Shown here: piece by piece, positions 22,801-37,800 of the stretch | Position numbering within the stretch: the stretch's first letter is position 1 | Layout of the letters: the number at the start of each line of letters is the position of its first letter | NCBI GenBank assembly: GCA_032718475.1 | Contig: JAUCBJ010005858.1 | Location: 1-62,754, forward strand | From: Nemertoderma westbladi | Lineage: Eukaryota > Xenacoelomorpha > Nemertodermatida > Nemertodermatidae | DNA: 62,754 nt | Reading direction: 5' to 3' | Notes under the pieces: generated by a model | The model's input: only the letters and a program-made list of their open reading frames with translations | Databases searched by the model: none | Told to the model about the DNA's origin: nothing | Translations under genes and position numbers: made by a program

Positions 22801-25800
22801 TATCTCGTATTCTAGGGTGCGTTCAGCAACTACGCAAGCCAACGACAAATAGCAGATAATCTGATTACGAGAGGCTATAAAGTAAACGAGGTTAACGAAA
22901 AGAAATCGTATCTCGATTCAATCTGTCGAAATTACGCAACACGATTGGAACACCGCCGCAATATTGTTATACTATCAGTGCAGTTTCACAGGTTATCTGA
23001 CGAGGTATGAATTACTGTTGCTTTACATAAAACTGAAAGTTTTATTCCAGTTAACCTAGGTAGGCCTACCGTTCTGTTTGCAGTTATGTACGCTAGGGCT
23101 ACATTACGATATAGGGATAGGCCTACAACTTTGTGCTTTCTATATAAATCCGCGTCAATCTAAATATATTATAAATGAATTTATTGTTGTGGGGTGGCGG
23201 GTGATGGCGAGTTAAATATAGTTCATTATGATAAATTAATTTCCTTAAGGCCTTAATTTTCCATATTTACATAATATATAATTATACGGCTTTTGTTACT
23301 ATTGTTTCAGTCTAATGTTGCTTTAGAAAGACTCTCAGAGTATTTGTTGACGGATATCTCATTGGACAACTTAGACAACGAAATTAGTTCATTAGCGCAG
23401 AAACTCGACGAAATCAGTAAGTCTTGTAAATCACTCTCATGTTTATATTATTCGTGCTCATTAATTTTATTCGGAAAATTCCATTATGACCAAACTACGT
23501 ATATTACACTTCGGTGAAACACTAACAATATTAATATCAATTATTTAATAAAATATTATATTATAATTTAATGGGATTTCGTCTGTTCCAATAGATCAAA
23601 TTTGTGACAATATTAACTCAGATGGAATTAAACTACTGGAGACGATGAAAGAAAAAACACTAAATCATCATGGGGAAGACGTGTCCTTGAACTACGAGTT
23701 AGTATCACTTTCATTTTTTTAGCGTCGCCACAAGGTATGCACAATTTCTGTGACAGACGTAACCTTTTTACTGTTTCATATTTAAATTATTAATTAATTA
23801 AAAGTATTAATATTTTTTTTATAGAAGGCGGGGTAGCTCAGTTGGTTGAGCGCCACGCCTGCAATCTATTGGTTGTAGGTTCAGCCCCGCCAGGGTCTAC
23901 TCAGTCTTTCATCCACTGGGGTAGATAAAATGAGGACCAGTTAAATAACTGGGATGAAAACTGGGAATACGAGTAGCGCCCACCCCTACCCTCGGGTAGC
24001 AGCTATGGGTAGGAAGGAGCCTTCGGGTCGCCTACGGCCTTTTGTGATAGCTAATTCATATTCAAACCTTTATTTTAATATTATAAATATAGTTCTGGAC
24101 AGATAATTCGATGGCTGAAAAATTAACGCAAATAACAGTGCAAAAATTACGAGCAAAAATGAAACTGTAACCTGTACTTTCGATTGAGCCTCGTTTATTG
24201 TTTTGGTTTGAATAACATTGCACGATAACCTGTTCCTCTCCCTTAATTGATAATTAAACTGTTGACTCGCCAAGGTGTGGGGGGGGGGGGGGTGTGTACC
24301 CAATAACCACCTCTCCAATCCGACTGTCCGGTATTACACTAACTCCCGGACACGTCGTCCGGTATTCCAGACGAAGACTGACGTGCTAATAATTCCTATC
24401 AACTATTAAGAGGATATTGTAATATATTAATTTTGCCGCGAAGACTTGACAAATTATGAAAGAAACAAACGAACGTATTTATTTGCAACGATAAAATAGA
24501 TAAATAATTTAAGTAGTGAAACACATTTCGTAATATAGCATATTGATTATTAGATTATAGTTAATTTCAAATAAATAATTAATACTAAAGAGCGATAAAT
24601 GTGTTTTAAAACTAACTGAACATAATAATTATAATATAATATAAAATACAGAAGAAACATTATTGCAAGAACATCTAGGGTAACTAGTTAATGTACAAAC
24701 TAAGATTAAATAAATTATTAGTTATTGTAAGACAATACAAGGTAACATTATTGATATACTAATATAATATGGCAGGAATATTACTAAATATTACTACTAC
24801 CTACTGCTGCAACAACAATAGCATCCCTTTACAATGTAAACAAACAACCTGTTTAATGTCTCATTGCTTGTTTATACAAAGTTTATTATAATATAACTGA
24901 ATATAATGAATTATGTACAGAGAAAATAAATAAAGAAAAAGACAGTTTGATAGGATTCATCGTACAGATCTATATACATAATATATTGAATGGGTTGCAT
25001 ATCAGTTCAATTTAACATACAGATTTAGCAGATTGTGGAACATTTGATAATTGTTTAACTATCGAACAAAATTGCAGCGTTATCCAAGGCGTTAACTAGA
25101 AGGCCTCCACCGGCTCCACGAGGTATTACAGTTCTCTTCTTTAATGAATTGATATCTCAAACGGGACAATACTATATTATCTACGTGTTTAAACTCTGAA
25201 ATTATAAAGTGTAGTAAAGAAATGTGTTTACGAGAGCGATAGTGTTACATGGCGCGCCAAGAATGAGGTGTAAAGTAAATCAATATCTTAAAGACATTAG
25301 AATGGCACTGAATTTATACCAAAAGTCAACATATGTCCATAAGGCAAGCGCAATGCGCAGATACAATAATATTACACTAAATGTAAAATACCTACTAGCT
25401 AGACATGGCACCATACACATTACACAAAAGCCAAGTTAGTTATTCGCTGCATTATGTCACAGAAAAATGAAAGAAGAAGAAAATTATCACAAATTTCACA
25501 ACAAATAGAAAATAGAAAAGTTTGCGAACATATACCACCGAACGCGTATAAAACTATCTGTATTGCAGAATATCATAAAAATGGCATAAAGAAATGGTTT
25601 ATAATACATTAAAGATGTATTACGACTAATAAATTGTATAGTGACCTTCTATATCTACGAGCAAATAATCTATGTACCTAATAATACTAAAAACTATACA
25701 GATACCTGTGACATTAAATTATTATAAGTTATCTTCCCTCTTTAATACCTAGTTCGGTACATATTTAAACGCAATGTTAATTTTGATCATAAAATATTGT

Positions 25801-28800
25801 AAAATATAGTGAAATTGACTGATTGTCAACAGTTTTTCAATAAATAGAAACAACATAGAATTGAAGAGCTACTCCAACAAGTAGGTTGTATGTATATATA
25901 CCTACCTACTTAACTATAACCTAGCCTAGACCAAGTAACTCAGACGGCAACAGTAAACCATGTTTCTGAATTTCAATCAAAATGGTTCCAAAATATCAAT
26001 CGGATTTTGTTACCTTTTTGATGTTCATAGTGGAGGTTTTGTCGATGTTGCCCGGAGAATCGGCGAGAGCGGAAGATTGGGGTGCGACCGGGGGTTTAAC
26101 CTCGTCGGAACGGCCGAATACCGGCGTACACACTATCCACTCAACGTACATAAACGGATCCGTAAACTGTAAGAGAACCATCGCCACTCTCAGATACACA
26201 AAAACTAGAGAAAGAATGAGAACCACCTGGGCGTAAGGAAGAGTGATTAGCTTAGCCTTTGCCAAAGTGAGAACTATAGAGCCGAGGAAAGAGACTTTGG
26301 TAAAGAAGTGTGGTCGTAGGAATTCGTTTCCACCAGGGGCCTGAGTGTAACCCCTAGCAGCGCGGTCTACCACACGCATAAAATTAACCCCGGCTCCTTT
26401 AATAACGCCCATACAGACCATGATTAGATAGCCATCTGGGTAGATGGAAGCTGCTTGGGCGATACCAGCGGAGACCTTGCGAGCGCGTTCAACCTCCTTT
26501 AGCGCGACTAGAGGGACTTTAAGGAATCTAGTGCAACACGCTCGGTAAAAAAGATCTTTAGGGCTGTAGAATATGAGGTACCAGCAGGCCGTCGCTATAA
26601 GAACGTTTAAATGGTTCTCGAATGGGGCTACTATCGGTAGGCTAAGGAGGGCGTTACCAATGAATGCGCCTGCGAAACAGGAGAGCATGCCCGCGAACCA
26701 GAGAGCGAGGGGGTTGGAGGTGGTGAGGGAATAGTTGGCGAGGTCCTGACGGAGGGCTATGCACGTGAACAAGTAGTGGACGATATCGAACACAGGGAAT
26801 AGCGGGAGCGAGGCGAAGTTTATAGCCATGTCGCTGAGAGCCGAACCTAAGTCCGAGTCTGGCGTGTCCGGGGTTGATGTAGGAACAGACATTGTGTCGT
26901 TGGGTGTCTGTGTTGTAATCAAAATGCAGAAATTAATTCCAGAAAGTTGGTGTTGGCGTTGCAGCGCTGGGTGAGAGCTGCGTGTTGTGTCGCTAAGTAA
27001 CACACTTGTTAGTTATTAACGCTGTAACGCAGGTACCAATGCCTACACAGCCCTACAGCTACGGCTGCGCGCTACAGGTCTTCAGGGTACAGGCAGATAT
27101 GAGATAGGGTACCAGGTACAGGGGAGGCCTACACAGGGCTGCAGGGGTAGTGCAGTTAGTACAGTAGTAGTACTAGTACTGTAGTCAGGTAGTACTAAAG
27201 GTACCGGTTACCGCGCGACCTAATCACCGGTCTGGCGGTGATTTACTTCTGTACTTGCTGCCAACAATATGTTTATAGGCCTACAGATATACCCGCATGA
27301 AAAAAATGTACAATTTTATATAAAACTTATTTGTAAGCAATATAACTATCATAATTAACGGTACCGGTACCAGCGAATTACACGTTTGCACGTTTGTTTA
27401 CAAACCTATGTACAGCTGTACAGCTGCAGCAGTACAGTGATGTATGTACTGTTGTACAGTGATGTACTGATGTATGTACTGTTGTACTTGCGTCAAGTAA
27501 CACTTCACAGTTTACTGTGGCCGTATTCTTGCAGGGGTAGGCCTAGTCAGACTAGCAGATAGCACTAAATTTTATATTTAACATTATATTTAGTGCGAAG
27601 TTTGTGATATCTCGAGTCTGACTACCTGTGGTTAGTGAGTGACGGAGAGGGACACCGTGTATGAGCTGAAAATAGCCGCGGGGATGGAAGATTAAAGAAA
27701 AAGAATGTAGTGTTGTTACACATTAAAATTTATAACTACAGTATGGTCTATGGTGAATACAAATGTACGTAATACTGGGGGTGTTGGTGTATGTATGTGT
27801 ACATGTACACAAAATCCTAAACCAAAAAATAAAAACCTAAAACAAGTGCCAGAAAAAATTTATTATTATAAATAATAAAGTATAGTAACTGTTCTGGCTG
27901 ATTTATTGTCGTACTACAGTATACATACTGACATATCACATACATGCTGTAATCAGAATCACACACCGCACACAACTCAAACGAAACACCATTATTACGT
28001 ATTATTGTTTGGATTTGCACTATTGTTGTTATTTTCTATCATCCATTACTGCTGGTTCCTAAACCATTACCGAATGAATGAATGAAAAATTATATGAAAT
28101 ATTAAATGAAAAATTATATGAAATATTAAATTAAAAGTTATACTAACCATGCGTGCAGGAGATGGATGAAAAAGGGAGCTATTAGATAGCTGGTTCGTTA
28201 CAAAAGTTGAATTTTGTTACACTCTTTATTTATTATAGGGAAGGCTGCAGTCACATTCAATCCGTTCTATCGATACTAAATAGGAGAAAAGTGGCTTGCG
28301 ACGAATTAGTTGATGTTAGAAAATTAATATTGGAACAATTAAAACAATTGGCGACATGTGAAACGGACGCTAAACAGGTTTGTTAGTGGCGTGTAACAGT
28401 CTATAGCGGTGAAATTTCTTTCTCTTAAGAAAAGTTATTTTTTCCTTATTTTGAAGGTTGTCTTTTAGGGAGATACAACAATTACATTAAAAAAATTACT
28501 ACATATCATGCTGTAGGCGAGGTAGTTGTTTCGTTGATATAAGATTCGAGTTTTCGACGCGCCGCAGTCGACATATGTGATAAAGCGTGACACTTAAGCT
28601 AAACAGGTAACCGTTGGCTGTTAAGCGAAAAGTACCTCGCGGTTTAACATAGTCCATATGCGCCAAACTCGGTAACTAAAAAACTAATGATGAATTTTAT
28701 GGTGTTGGCAGGCACTGTATTATTGCTATTTATTACGGTTGTTTCTCCATAATAATATTCTATATGAAACACAAACGCTCAAGTATTTAATTTAATTATT

Positions 28801-31800
28801 TGGATTTATTTTAATTATCAACTCGCCATAATCATGGCCAAGCTCAAGCAGGGACGGAGTGACCTGGGCTGGTGGACTCGTGATCAATGTGATCGATGTT
28901 TCAGTGGGTGGGGCAGTGGCCAGTGGGAATGTCTGGCTCCCAGGAAGGGTGGGTGGGGGGGTATTGGAGCATGCGAAATTAATAACGTATGCTAATTAAT
29001 CATAGAAACATCTGGTAGGGCAAAGGTTCTTGGAATAAAGATGGATTTCTCTATCAGATGCCGTTTATTGGTCCGCTGATTTAATTTATTTACTATTGTA
29101 AATCGTAAATTTACTCTTACTACTCCGTTACTCAACTCTTCAATTAGTACTGAATTGGAATATCTGGTTGCATCCTACAGGCACAATGGATAAGTCTTCT
29201 ATCGCCACTTTTATCGCCAGATCGATCCTGTTTATGATCTTGTTGTACGGGAACCGATTGGCGACAGGAAACGTTGTGGGTTCAAGAATTCAGTGATAAG
29301 TAGTCGGTAATTACTGTTCCGTTAATGTGGATGGCAAAGGATTAACCTTATAGCTGTGTGAATTAGTGGTTGAACGTACTGAACTCAACTTGTACAATGT
29401 AATCTACATTCGCTCCATTCCCATATCGGAGATCATAGATTTGCCCCCTGTGACATTTTGTGATAATGTTTACTACTTATTTCTTAGTGCAGTCCTCACA
29501 TTTTACACGACTGGTTTATCACAACTTCAATTTTATAACAGCAACTCACAACTCATAACTACTATATGTTTATTTGTTGCACCATGTGCATTGGTGTGAC
29601 GACAGGTGCGTGGAGTTGTGACCTTCGTGCAGAAAATATAAAATAATATTTAGACGTCAAAAGGGTAGTCAACCACGACGACAGACGACGGTTAACCGTA
29701 TCACATAGCAAATCAGCATGGAAGTCAGTGTCAAACTTCATCAGTCTATAAATTAAATGTAAATTCACAAAATATTTTTATTATTATTAGACCATAGAAA
29801 TAGGTCTATATACTACTAAGGAAACGCACAGGGGAGCACTCATTTCCATTTTAACTGCCAAAATTGAGATATTAATTATGCTCTCGTGTGTTGATTTTTT
29901 CAGGAGTTGGCAGGTTTTATCACGAGCGGTTATTGTTAAAATGCTAAAGGCTTGTGAAACTGCGGCTCGTACCACCTGCATGCAGCTGCTTTGAAAGCGG
30001 TATAGCAGTCACTTCACCGCAGCTCTAGCTGCATAGCTATGTCACTATGCTCTCCTCTAATAATGGATCTATTTTCGTAATCAGTTGCATGCAGCGAAAA
30101 AATAATGGTGCATACCAATAAACCTCTCGCTGTTCGCGGCATACCTGCACAATGCACAGCAAATGTCGCTGGATAATCCGCGAATTACTGTAGCTGAGCT
30201 GCAAACGGGAACGGTGTGCATTAAGAGGTTACGGTGAGGTGCAATGCAGCTGCACGTTTGTGAATTAACAGCAGCTTGGCTGCACGCCTACTCTACATGT
30301 GCTGATAGGTGCCCCATCTGCAGCCTGCAAGCACATGCTACCAAACGGGCCTTAAAGCGTTAATGCTGAAACAGTTTAATTTAATTGCTTCTTTTCAAAC
30401 TTTTTAACACATTTAGTAACACTAATTTAATCGTACAGTATATATATATATAATATAACAGTGGGGGATTAAATATATAAACATATTTAATCTATAATCC
30501 AATATGCAGTACTGTACGTTAATACAAGACGTGTAACTTGTGTAAATGCAGGAGTATTCGCCAATCTAACGATAATTAACGTTAAATAATTTTGAATTTA
30601 AAATTTATCTCAATTTATAAGATTATGTTGTTATGATAGAGAAAGACCGCTCCCCTTTTATATATAACGACGACGCGTTGCCCGATTCAGTGGGCTGCTT
30701 CGCTTAGGCTCTGTAGTAATACTCGGGGTTCGATCATGGCTATTGTCTAACAATAGGGTAAATGGGCAGCAGATGGACCAACTCGTAGTATTCGCCGTTC
30801 GGTTTGTAGCGCTAACCTCCACGCGCTAACCAACCAACAACTGGTGCCAATCTGTTTCCCACGAACAAATCGCCTCCTAACCCAATCCCTGCTAGAAGTT
30901 CCCATTAATTAGTAACTAAACCGTTAACATTTCGCGTCTATAATAAGCAACTGTTAGACACTTTATATTTATGGAGAGGATAATATTTATAATGCCATAA
31001 AATAATATTTCTATAACGAAATTGGTTATGATTTAAATTTTTCTTCCTTAAAATAGTCGTTGTTACGATTATGATACATGTATACAACTAAAACAAACTG
31101 TGTTACTGTAAACTTAAACCCTCTCAATTAGCCCAGATGAATTAATAAAAAATATTTATATTGCCTAAGTGATTTTTTATCTACCATGCTGACCTATTTT
31201 GTTCTAAATAGTGCCTCTACCGTTCTACGTTTAGGACATTTGAGAAAATTTTAGACAAATTGTATTTAAAATTTATAGTCAGTTATGAAACGTGTCAAAA
31301 ATATTGGAATTTATAACGAATCAGGAAAAAACTACCCTAGAACCTGAACAACAACACACCGAAACGATTAAAAGAAATTGGTCTTTGAGCAGGAATTTAT
31401 TCTCTTTTTAGCGAGATAAACTAACTAATGATTTTTATATGAATACATTTATATTTCAGGCCATCAACTGGATTAGGGAGCTTCGAGATACTATGATGGA
31501 AAATATAACAGAGATTGGAGACAATGTGGAAGTAACCGAGACGTTAAAACGGGAACACTTAAAGTACGAATCCACTGGGAACAGCGCCTATCAGTACGCT
31601 AAACAGTTGATTAATGCGTCGGCTTCTCTAAGAAAGTTAGTAAAATAATCTAATCCCTGTAAACCTTTATATAAGGCACGTTATCTGCTGTTTTAGTAGG
31701 TTTGTTAATAATTAATAGCCGTTCTAATGAATGTGGGGCGAGTCAAAACTGCGAGCCATCAGCGAACTGCTATAATTATACTATAGCCGTTTTCTAAAAG

Positions 31801-34800
31801 TCTCTGTGCGTCTCGGAATCCAATATATAACTAGCCATAGTATAATTATAATTGTTCGCTAAGATGGATTGCAGCTTTTGCTGCACGAAGACCCCACTCG
31901 TGCTCTAAATTGGCTCCTATTGGTGGTGTGGTGTTTTGAATACCCACAATGACCATCCCAGAAAAAACGTCCAAGACTATTATCGCTACAACTCATCGTC
32001 CCTTTAGAAATTCAAATATTAGATCGTTTGGACAGTGGATCACCCAATACACGTGGGAACTTTTAACAATTACTGATCCAGATTCCGCCACAATGCAATT
32101 TAATGACATACTAGTCCAGCAGTACCACCAACACTTCCCAGAAGTAAAGATTATGAAAAAGTTAAGCCTTAGATGACATCTAGTGTTCGCGCTTTCAGAC
32201 CTTTGGCAGTTTAACCCACCAAATTAAGATGTCTTCTAGATATTAAATCGGTTTTTAGTCTATGACAAGTATTTGATTCACTACACTAGTCGAAACCAAT
32301 CTGTGCGCGATCATTCACCCGCTGGATATTCCCGGGAGATTGGGTTCGACGGTTTAATTTTATTGCTATGTAAGCCTAATGTATTATTCGACTGACAGTA
32401 TTATATAATCTCTGACAATATTATTCACCTTCGGGAATATTAACAGTTCCTTTAGGACGTGGCGCTTTATCTATATAAACAGAGTTATGACTTAAACTAC
32501 TCACAACGATATGGCTCAATTATAATTCACATATATGGCGCATTCTTTAGGAATTGCTTCTTTAACAGACTCACTCATACACAATGCTGCACAATACTGC
32601 ACACTAATCTGCCAATCTTCATTGATTTTAGTCACATATAAAAGGAACACAGACTGACTCATGTAGGGTCTATCAAATAACATTAGATTCACTTCAAACC
32701 ACTTTAACATAAGTCACAATCGTTTATCTGTAACCCTTCTCTCTTACCTTCGGTATATCAAGAATATTGGGTTTCGGGGTTATTTATCGTTATTCCAAAT
32801 ATAATAATTCATCAACCATATTATGAAGAACTGACAGTAAATAGCAGTATAAAACAACAACTGAACACTGATTGTTATGAGTTTGCAATGTTTCAGCAGT
32901 CAGTATGTATGATCAGTTAGCAGCGATTAAAAGCCAGGTTAAAGGATATATGTCCTTATAATTAAACCTACTAGTGTAAGACTAAAAACTGAAAACACGG
33001 AGGTGCCAAAAGCCGGTTCTTAGGCTCTGGGCAAAAACATAACACTGAACTACTGAGTTTCTGTATATACCTCCAACACAGAGACAACAAACGCTCTGAT
33101 TGGTCAACCTGAACAACGAGAGAACAAAGAAACAAAGAAACGTCGACGTGGCAATATCAGCTGCTAGCCGTCGTCATGGTAGCGACACTGTTTTCAAGAG
33201 TATCGAGCTTTTACGTCACGGAATTACGGATTATGTCCTCTAAAGTACAAATACAGAAGAAATAGCTTTTATGTCCGCTAAAACACCAGTACAGCAAGGA
33301 TACGGCCTTTTTATGCCTGGTAAACCAACTACAGAGTATTTTAAGGGAAAATAACCGACTAATTACGCAAAAGCTTTTACACCGCTCCCAGAAGATGGGA
33401 TTTAAGTTTATAAAATATAACAAATCACAGTTTCTAAAATATAAAGATACTCTAAACAGTTAGTCTTTCTTACGCAGACGGCGTTTACGCAGTTTTTTGA
33501 GGCTAGCAAGAGTCTTTTTCTCTTTGGGGGGAGCCACTTTACTAGGAGGGCCATAACTCCTGGGTGAAGGGTGCAATATGATTGCATCAGAAGGTGTAGG
33601 ATTATGGTCGGTGTCTCGTCCATTTCGATATGCTTCTCCTCGAGCTGATTTTCCTCCGCTTATCATGGGATACGTTCGTCCAAAACTCTCGCAGAGAATA
33701 GGGTTTTCTAAGCTTGATATCTTCTTAGAGATTCGAGATTTCCCAATCGAACTGAGATAAGGCCAATTCGTTTATCGATTGGACTTACTGTTATAACTTA
33801 CGTTTATCCGAACAAACGCAGGTGTCTTTTTTGATCTTTATAGAATAGCGTTTAACTCGTTTCGTACAACGCTCTCCTTCACCTTGATGAAGGGTTGTAT
33901 CGCGTTAAACGGGGACGACCATACGGTTGGATAGTGATATTAGGTGTCCGCGTCACAATCCGGCTAGGTAAGATAGGCGGCTAGCTAGAAATCACTGTCG
34001 GAGTGTTACCGATTAATTGTTAGGGTAGCACTAGATCTTTGAACAGTGAATACAGTCCGCGAGGATCCGCGACACCACCAGGATCGCAGGTCTGAGGTCC
34101 AACTAAGGAATGAGGAGGTTTGACCGAGTATTCCGGGACTCTGATCATAGGTTTACTCCAGGATCGTTCGAGCCGAGTGAGCATAGGTGATACGTCAAAC
34201 AAGTTTCGCTCGAAACTCCAGTAAATATAACGAACACAACTGTGTTTAACACAACGTTTCCGTGGATGTTTAGGTCTTTCCGTTTATTGGCTGGGTCTAG
34301 GGCATTTACCGTAATAATACCAAAGACGCACGTCTGGTAGGGGAAACGCGGATGATATTTATTTGTTGTTACAATGCTTCTATCAAGAATTCCAAATATA
34401 TGTTGGAGTTACCGTGTTTATTTGTTTCTTTAATGTCTTTTCTTTCGAGCCGATTTCGAATAGAATTTTCGCATTCGAATTTCAGTTTATGGTTCCGACT
34501 CCGCTGGGCAGGATATATAGTCGACATAGTCCGTATTGTGTAAATTGATAGAATGACCAGTAGTTAAGAAGCCCATATACGTACCATTACGCTGCGTATA
34601 TCGAGCAGCGAATTTTCTATAGTCCAACTCGCGCGAGCTGCTCTTGGGACATTGGCGGTTCGATATAACGACCATCGTCCTCCGCAGCAGTTGGACTAAC
34701 GTCGCCGCGTATTAAGCTATCAACAAACGCTTGTAAAAGTAGAGTATATCGCTCCCCGATACCAAGACCATCTTCTATCAACTCCGTCATATCTGCTATA

Positions 34801-37800
34801 TATGAGTTTATCCATATTATAATGAGTTTATATTTAGGCGAGCGGGCGTCGCTGCCTACCCCAATCAACCCCGGACAGTACGAGATCCTCAGCGCCGATG
34901 TGCCGTCGCCGCTGTACTTTCGCCAACGACGTAGAAGCACAATGACAACGACAACCGGCACAAGTCACTCAACTGTCCGTCCCAAAGGCTTAGATGTACT
35001 TCAGGTTTTCCTTGGAGAGTTAGGTTACTTTTACGATTGCGACTCACTACTGTAAACACACTTTAGCAGTAACATTCACCTATAAACTCACAAATACCAC
35101 ACAACTGGTCACAACTACGCACATTCGGGCCATTTGTCCGTTAGTCAATGCCTTCCAGAATGTCACTGTATTATTATGTATCCTTGGATACTAGCAGTGC
35201 GCTATTTATTCCCTATGCTATTCAATGGGACAAGCTTTCTATTGTTCGTTAACTCAATTCTAATTCTAGCGTGGTTGTTGCTATGGTGACATTATGCAAA
35301 GCTAGCGGTAGAATTAGGGTAATTCCAATGCATACAGATCTGGGATGTTATTTAATAGTATTCTTTAATAGTCAATGTTCTATTTTATACATGACTTTAT
35401 GAATTTTATCGGCTATTGACTATGTTTGGGAGACTTTCGCACACTCATATGCATAATAAGATAAATCTCCGCTCCCTTGATCTATTAATTAATGGAATTT
35501 TGGGAATGTTATAAATTGCGTAAAAATGGCAATTTATTAAATTCATTAAAAGGCATGAATTTAAATTTATTCCCTGAAATTTTATTATTTGATAATTAAA
35601 TGGACATATTTTGATTCTAGAACATGTCTAGGGACACAAGATCCTTAATTCTATGACACTTGTCTTTTTTAAGAATATCGGTAAATGCTACGATATCTTA
35701 ATTGACTAGAATTGTTGAAGGATCTGAATTTTACAGATTTTGATTTATTAGATTTGCAAATATTAAATAATTAATATTTGAGATGGGCACCGATTTATTC
35801 CAGAACTTGTCTGGGGACGTTAACCACTGTTTCTAGAATTTGTCTTTCAAGTATATCGGTGGGTGGGGTGCCGCGATATCTTAATCGACTAGAATTACAG
35901 ATGGTCAAAGGGTTTAACAGATTTATTTTGCGTTATACGCTACTGTTAAAGGGACATCACGCTACTATATGTATTATTTAATATACGGTATGAGAGCAAT
36001 ATCGCACGAAGCAATGTCAGTGTGAAGAGGCAAGTCGTTTCCAAGGTCTACCCAGAGCTTGGTTTAGCCGAGACACGAGGATCTGAACTTTGCATTCCTA
36101 ATACTCTGCCTACCAATAACACTTAAATATAGTAGTGGCTTTATTGTACTTTAATAAGTACGGACATTTCATCTTACTGTAGTTACGTATTTATAACATA
36201 ATACGGACAGTAAGGAAAGAGAAAAAGAATTATTTCTCGCCGTCGCACTAAATATAATATAAGTAATTACGTACGTAATAAACACGAATATATTGCACTA
36301 TTCTACTAAATAATCACTAAATAATATTCTACTAAATTAAATAAAACGATTATAATAAAATTACATAGTAATACATACATAAATATAAAAATAATAAAAG
36401 AATATAAAATAATAGAGTCATACGCCCACTCCGAACGATATTAAGGTGGGGAGTCCCTAGATGTCGGTTGGATTAGGGAAGTGGTCGTGGGAAGAGTTTC
36501 TTGCCTTCCATAGTTTCCGGAGAGCTCTCTGTCTCTTTCCAGTAAACATAAACGACCCACTGGGCGGTTGAGCTGTTGAGTCTCAAAGACTATCCCTGGT
36601 TTCTTAAAGTTCCGCCGCATGACGACGAGCTCTACTGATCGCACCAAACCATCGCTCGAGATATAAGTCTCGATGATACGTCCTGTTTGCCATCGCTTAC
36701 TTGGGAGATCGGGGTCCACAATAAGCACCATGTCTCCAGCGCTGACGTTTTCTTGCTGCGCAAACCACTTAGTTCGAAGTTGTAGAGTGGGCAGGTAATG
36801 TTTCTCGAAATGGTCAGCGAAACGACGGGATAGCAACTGCATAAGTTGCCAGGTTCGACGGCAGTACTCGTCTCCGTCTGTGATCTCCGATCGTGGGAGC
36901 ATGGCTACGGGTTTCTTCAGTAGAAAGTGCGCGGGTGTTAGCGCTTCCAGGGAATCAGGATTTGAAGAGACTGGCATAAGCGGTCTTTCGTTGAGATAGG
37001 CGGCGATTTCCTCCATTAACGTCCGCAATAGTTCGTCGGTGAGATAAGCGCGACAAGGTACAATAAAGTGGAACGCAGTCTTCACGCTCCTAATCAATCT
37101 CTCCCAACTTCCTCCCCACCAAGGGGCGTCGGCGGCGTTGAAGGTCCAGCTAGACGCTGTTATCCTTAGCTGACCGTCCACCTGTCTTTTGTTCCAGTCC
37201 TTTACGTAAGCTTGAATTTCGTTGTTGGCGCCAATGAAGTTCGTTCCCTTATCCGATCTCATCGTGTTACTGGTTCCGAAGCGAGCGATCTGTCGTCGTA
37301 AACTCAACACGAAGCTGTTGGTGGATAGATCGTTTACCATATCGAGATGGATAGCTCTACAAGTCATACAAACGAAGATGACACACCATCTCTTGACTAT
37401 AGTCCGGGCACGATATACTTCAATAGGGCCAAATAAATCCACACCGGTATTAGTAAAGGGTGGTTCATAGAAGCTTACTCTTTCCCTAGGTAATTCTGCC
37501 TCTCGCTGTGTTAAAGGCCTACTGAATGCTTTCCTACAGGGTATGCAGTTCCTAAGAACTTGGTTCAGAGCCCTACGGGGTTTATAAAAATAGTAGCGAG
37601 TTCGAATTTCGCTCAGAACTCGTTCTCTACCAGCATGGTACAGTTTGCTATGAACATCTACAATTATCTTGATTTGTATGTCAAGATTTCTAATGAGGAT
37701 GGGAAACTTAGTGTCAAAGGATAATGGGGCGTTGGTTAGCCTACCTCCAACACGTATTAACCCATCTATCATGGTACTAGAGAAGCGATCCCTTAAGCGC

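Noticed and set aside
23826-23895. Functional tRNA gene
   Set aside because: A and B boxes are present but the T arm does not fold; it continues into a SINE body.
31949-32176. Host gene of 75 codons (also at 48582-48809)
   Set aside because: Part of a LINE ORF2, duplicated with the LINE fragment.
32459-32641. 60-codon ORF repeated at 47019-47201
   Set aside because: Identical because both lie in the BEL LTRs; no domain.
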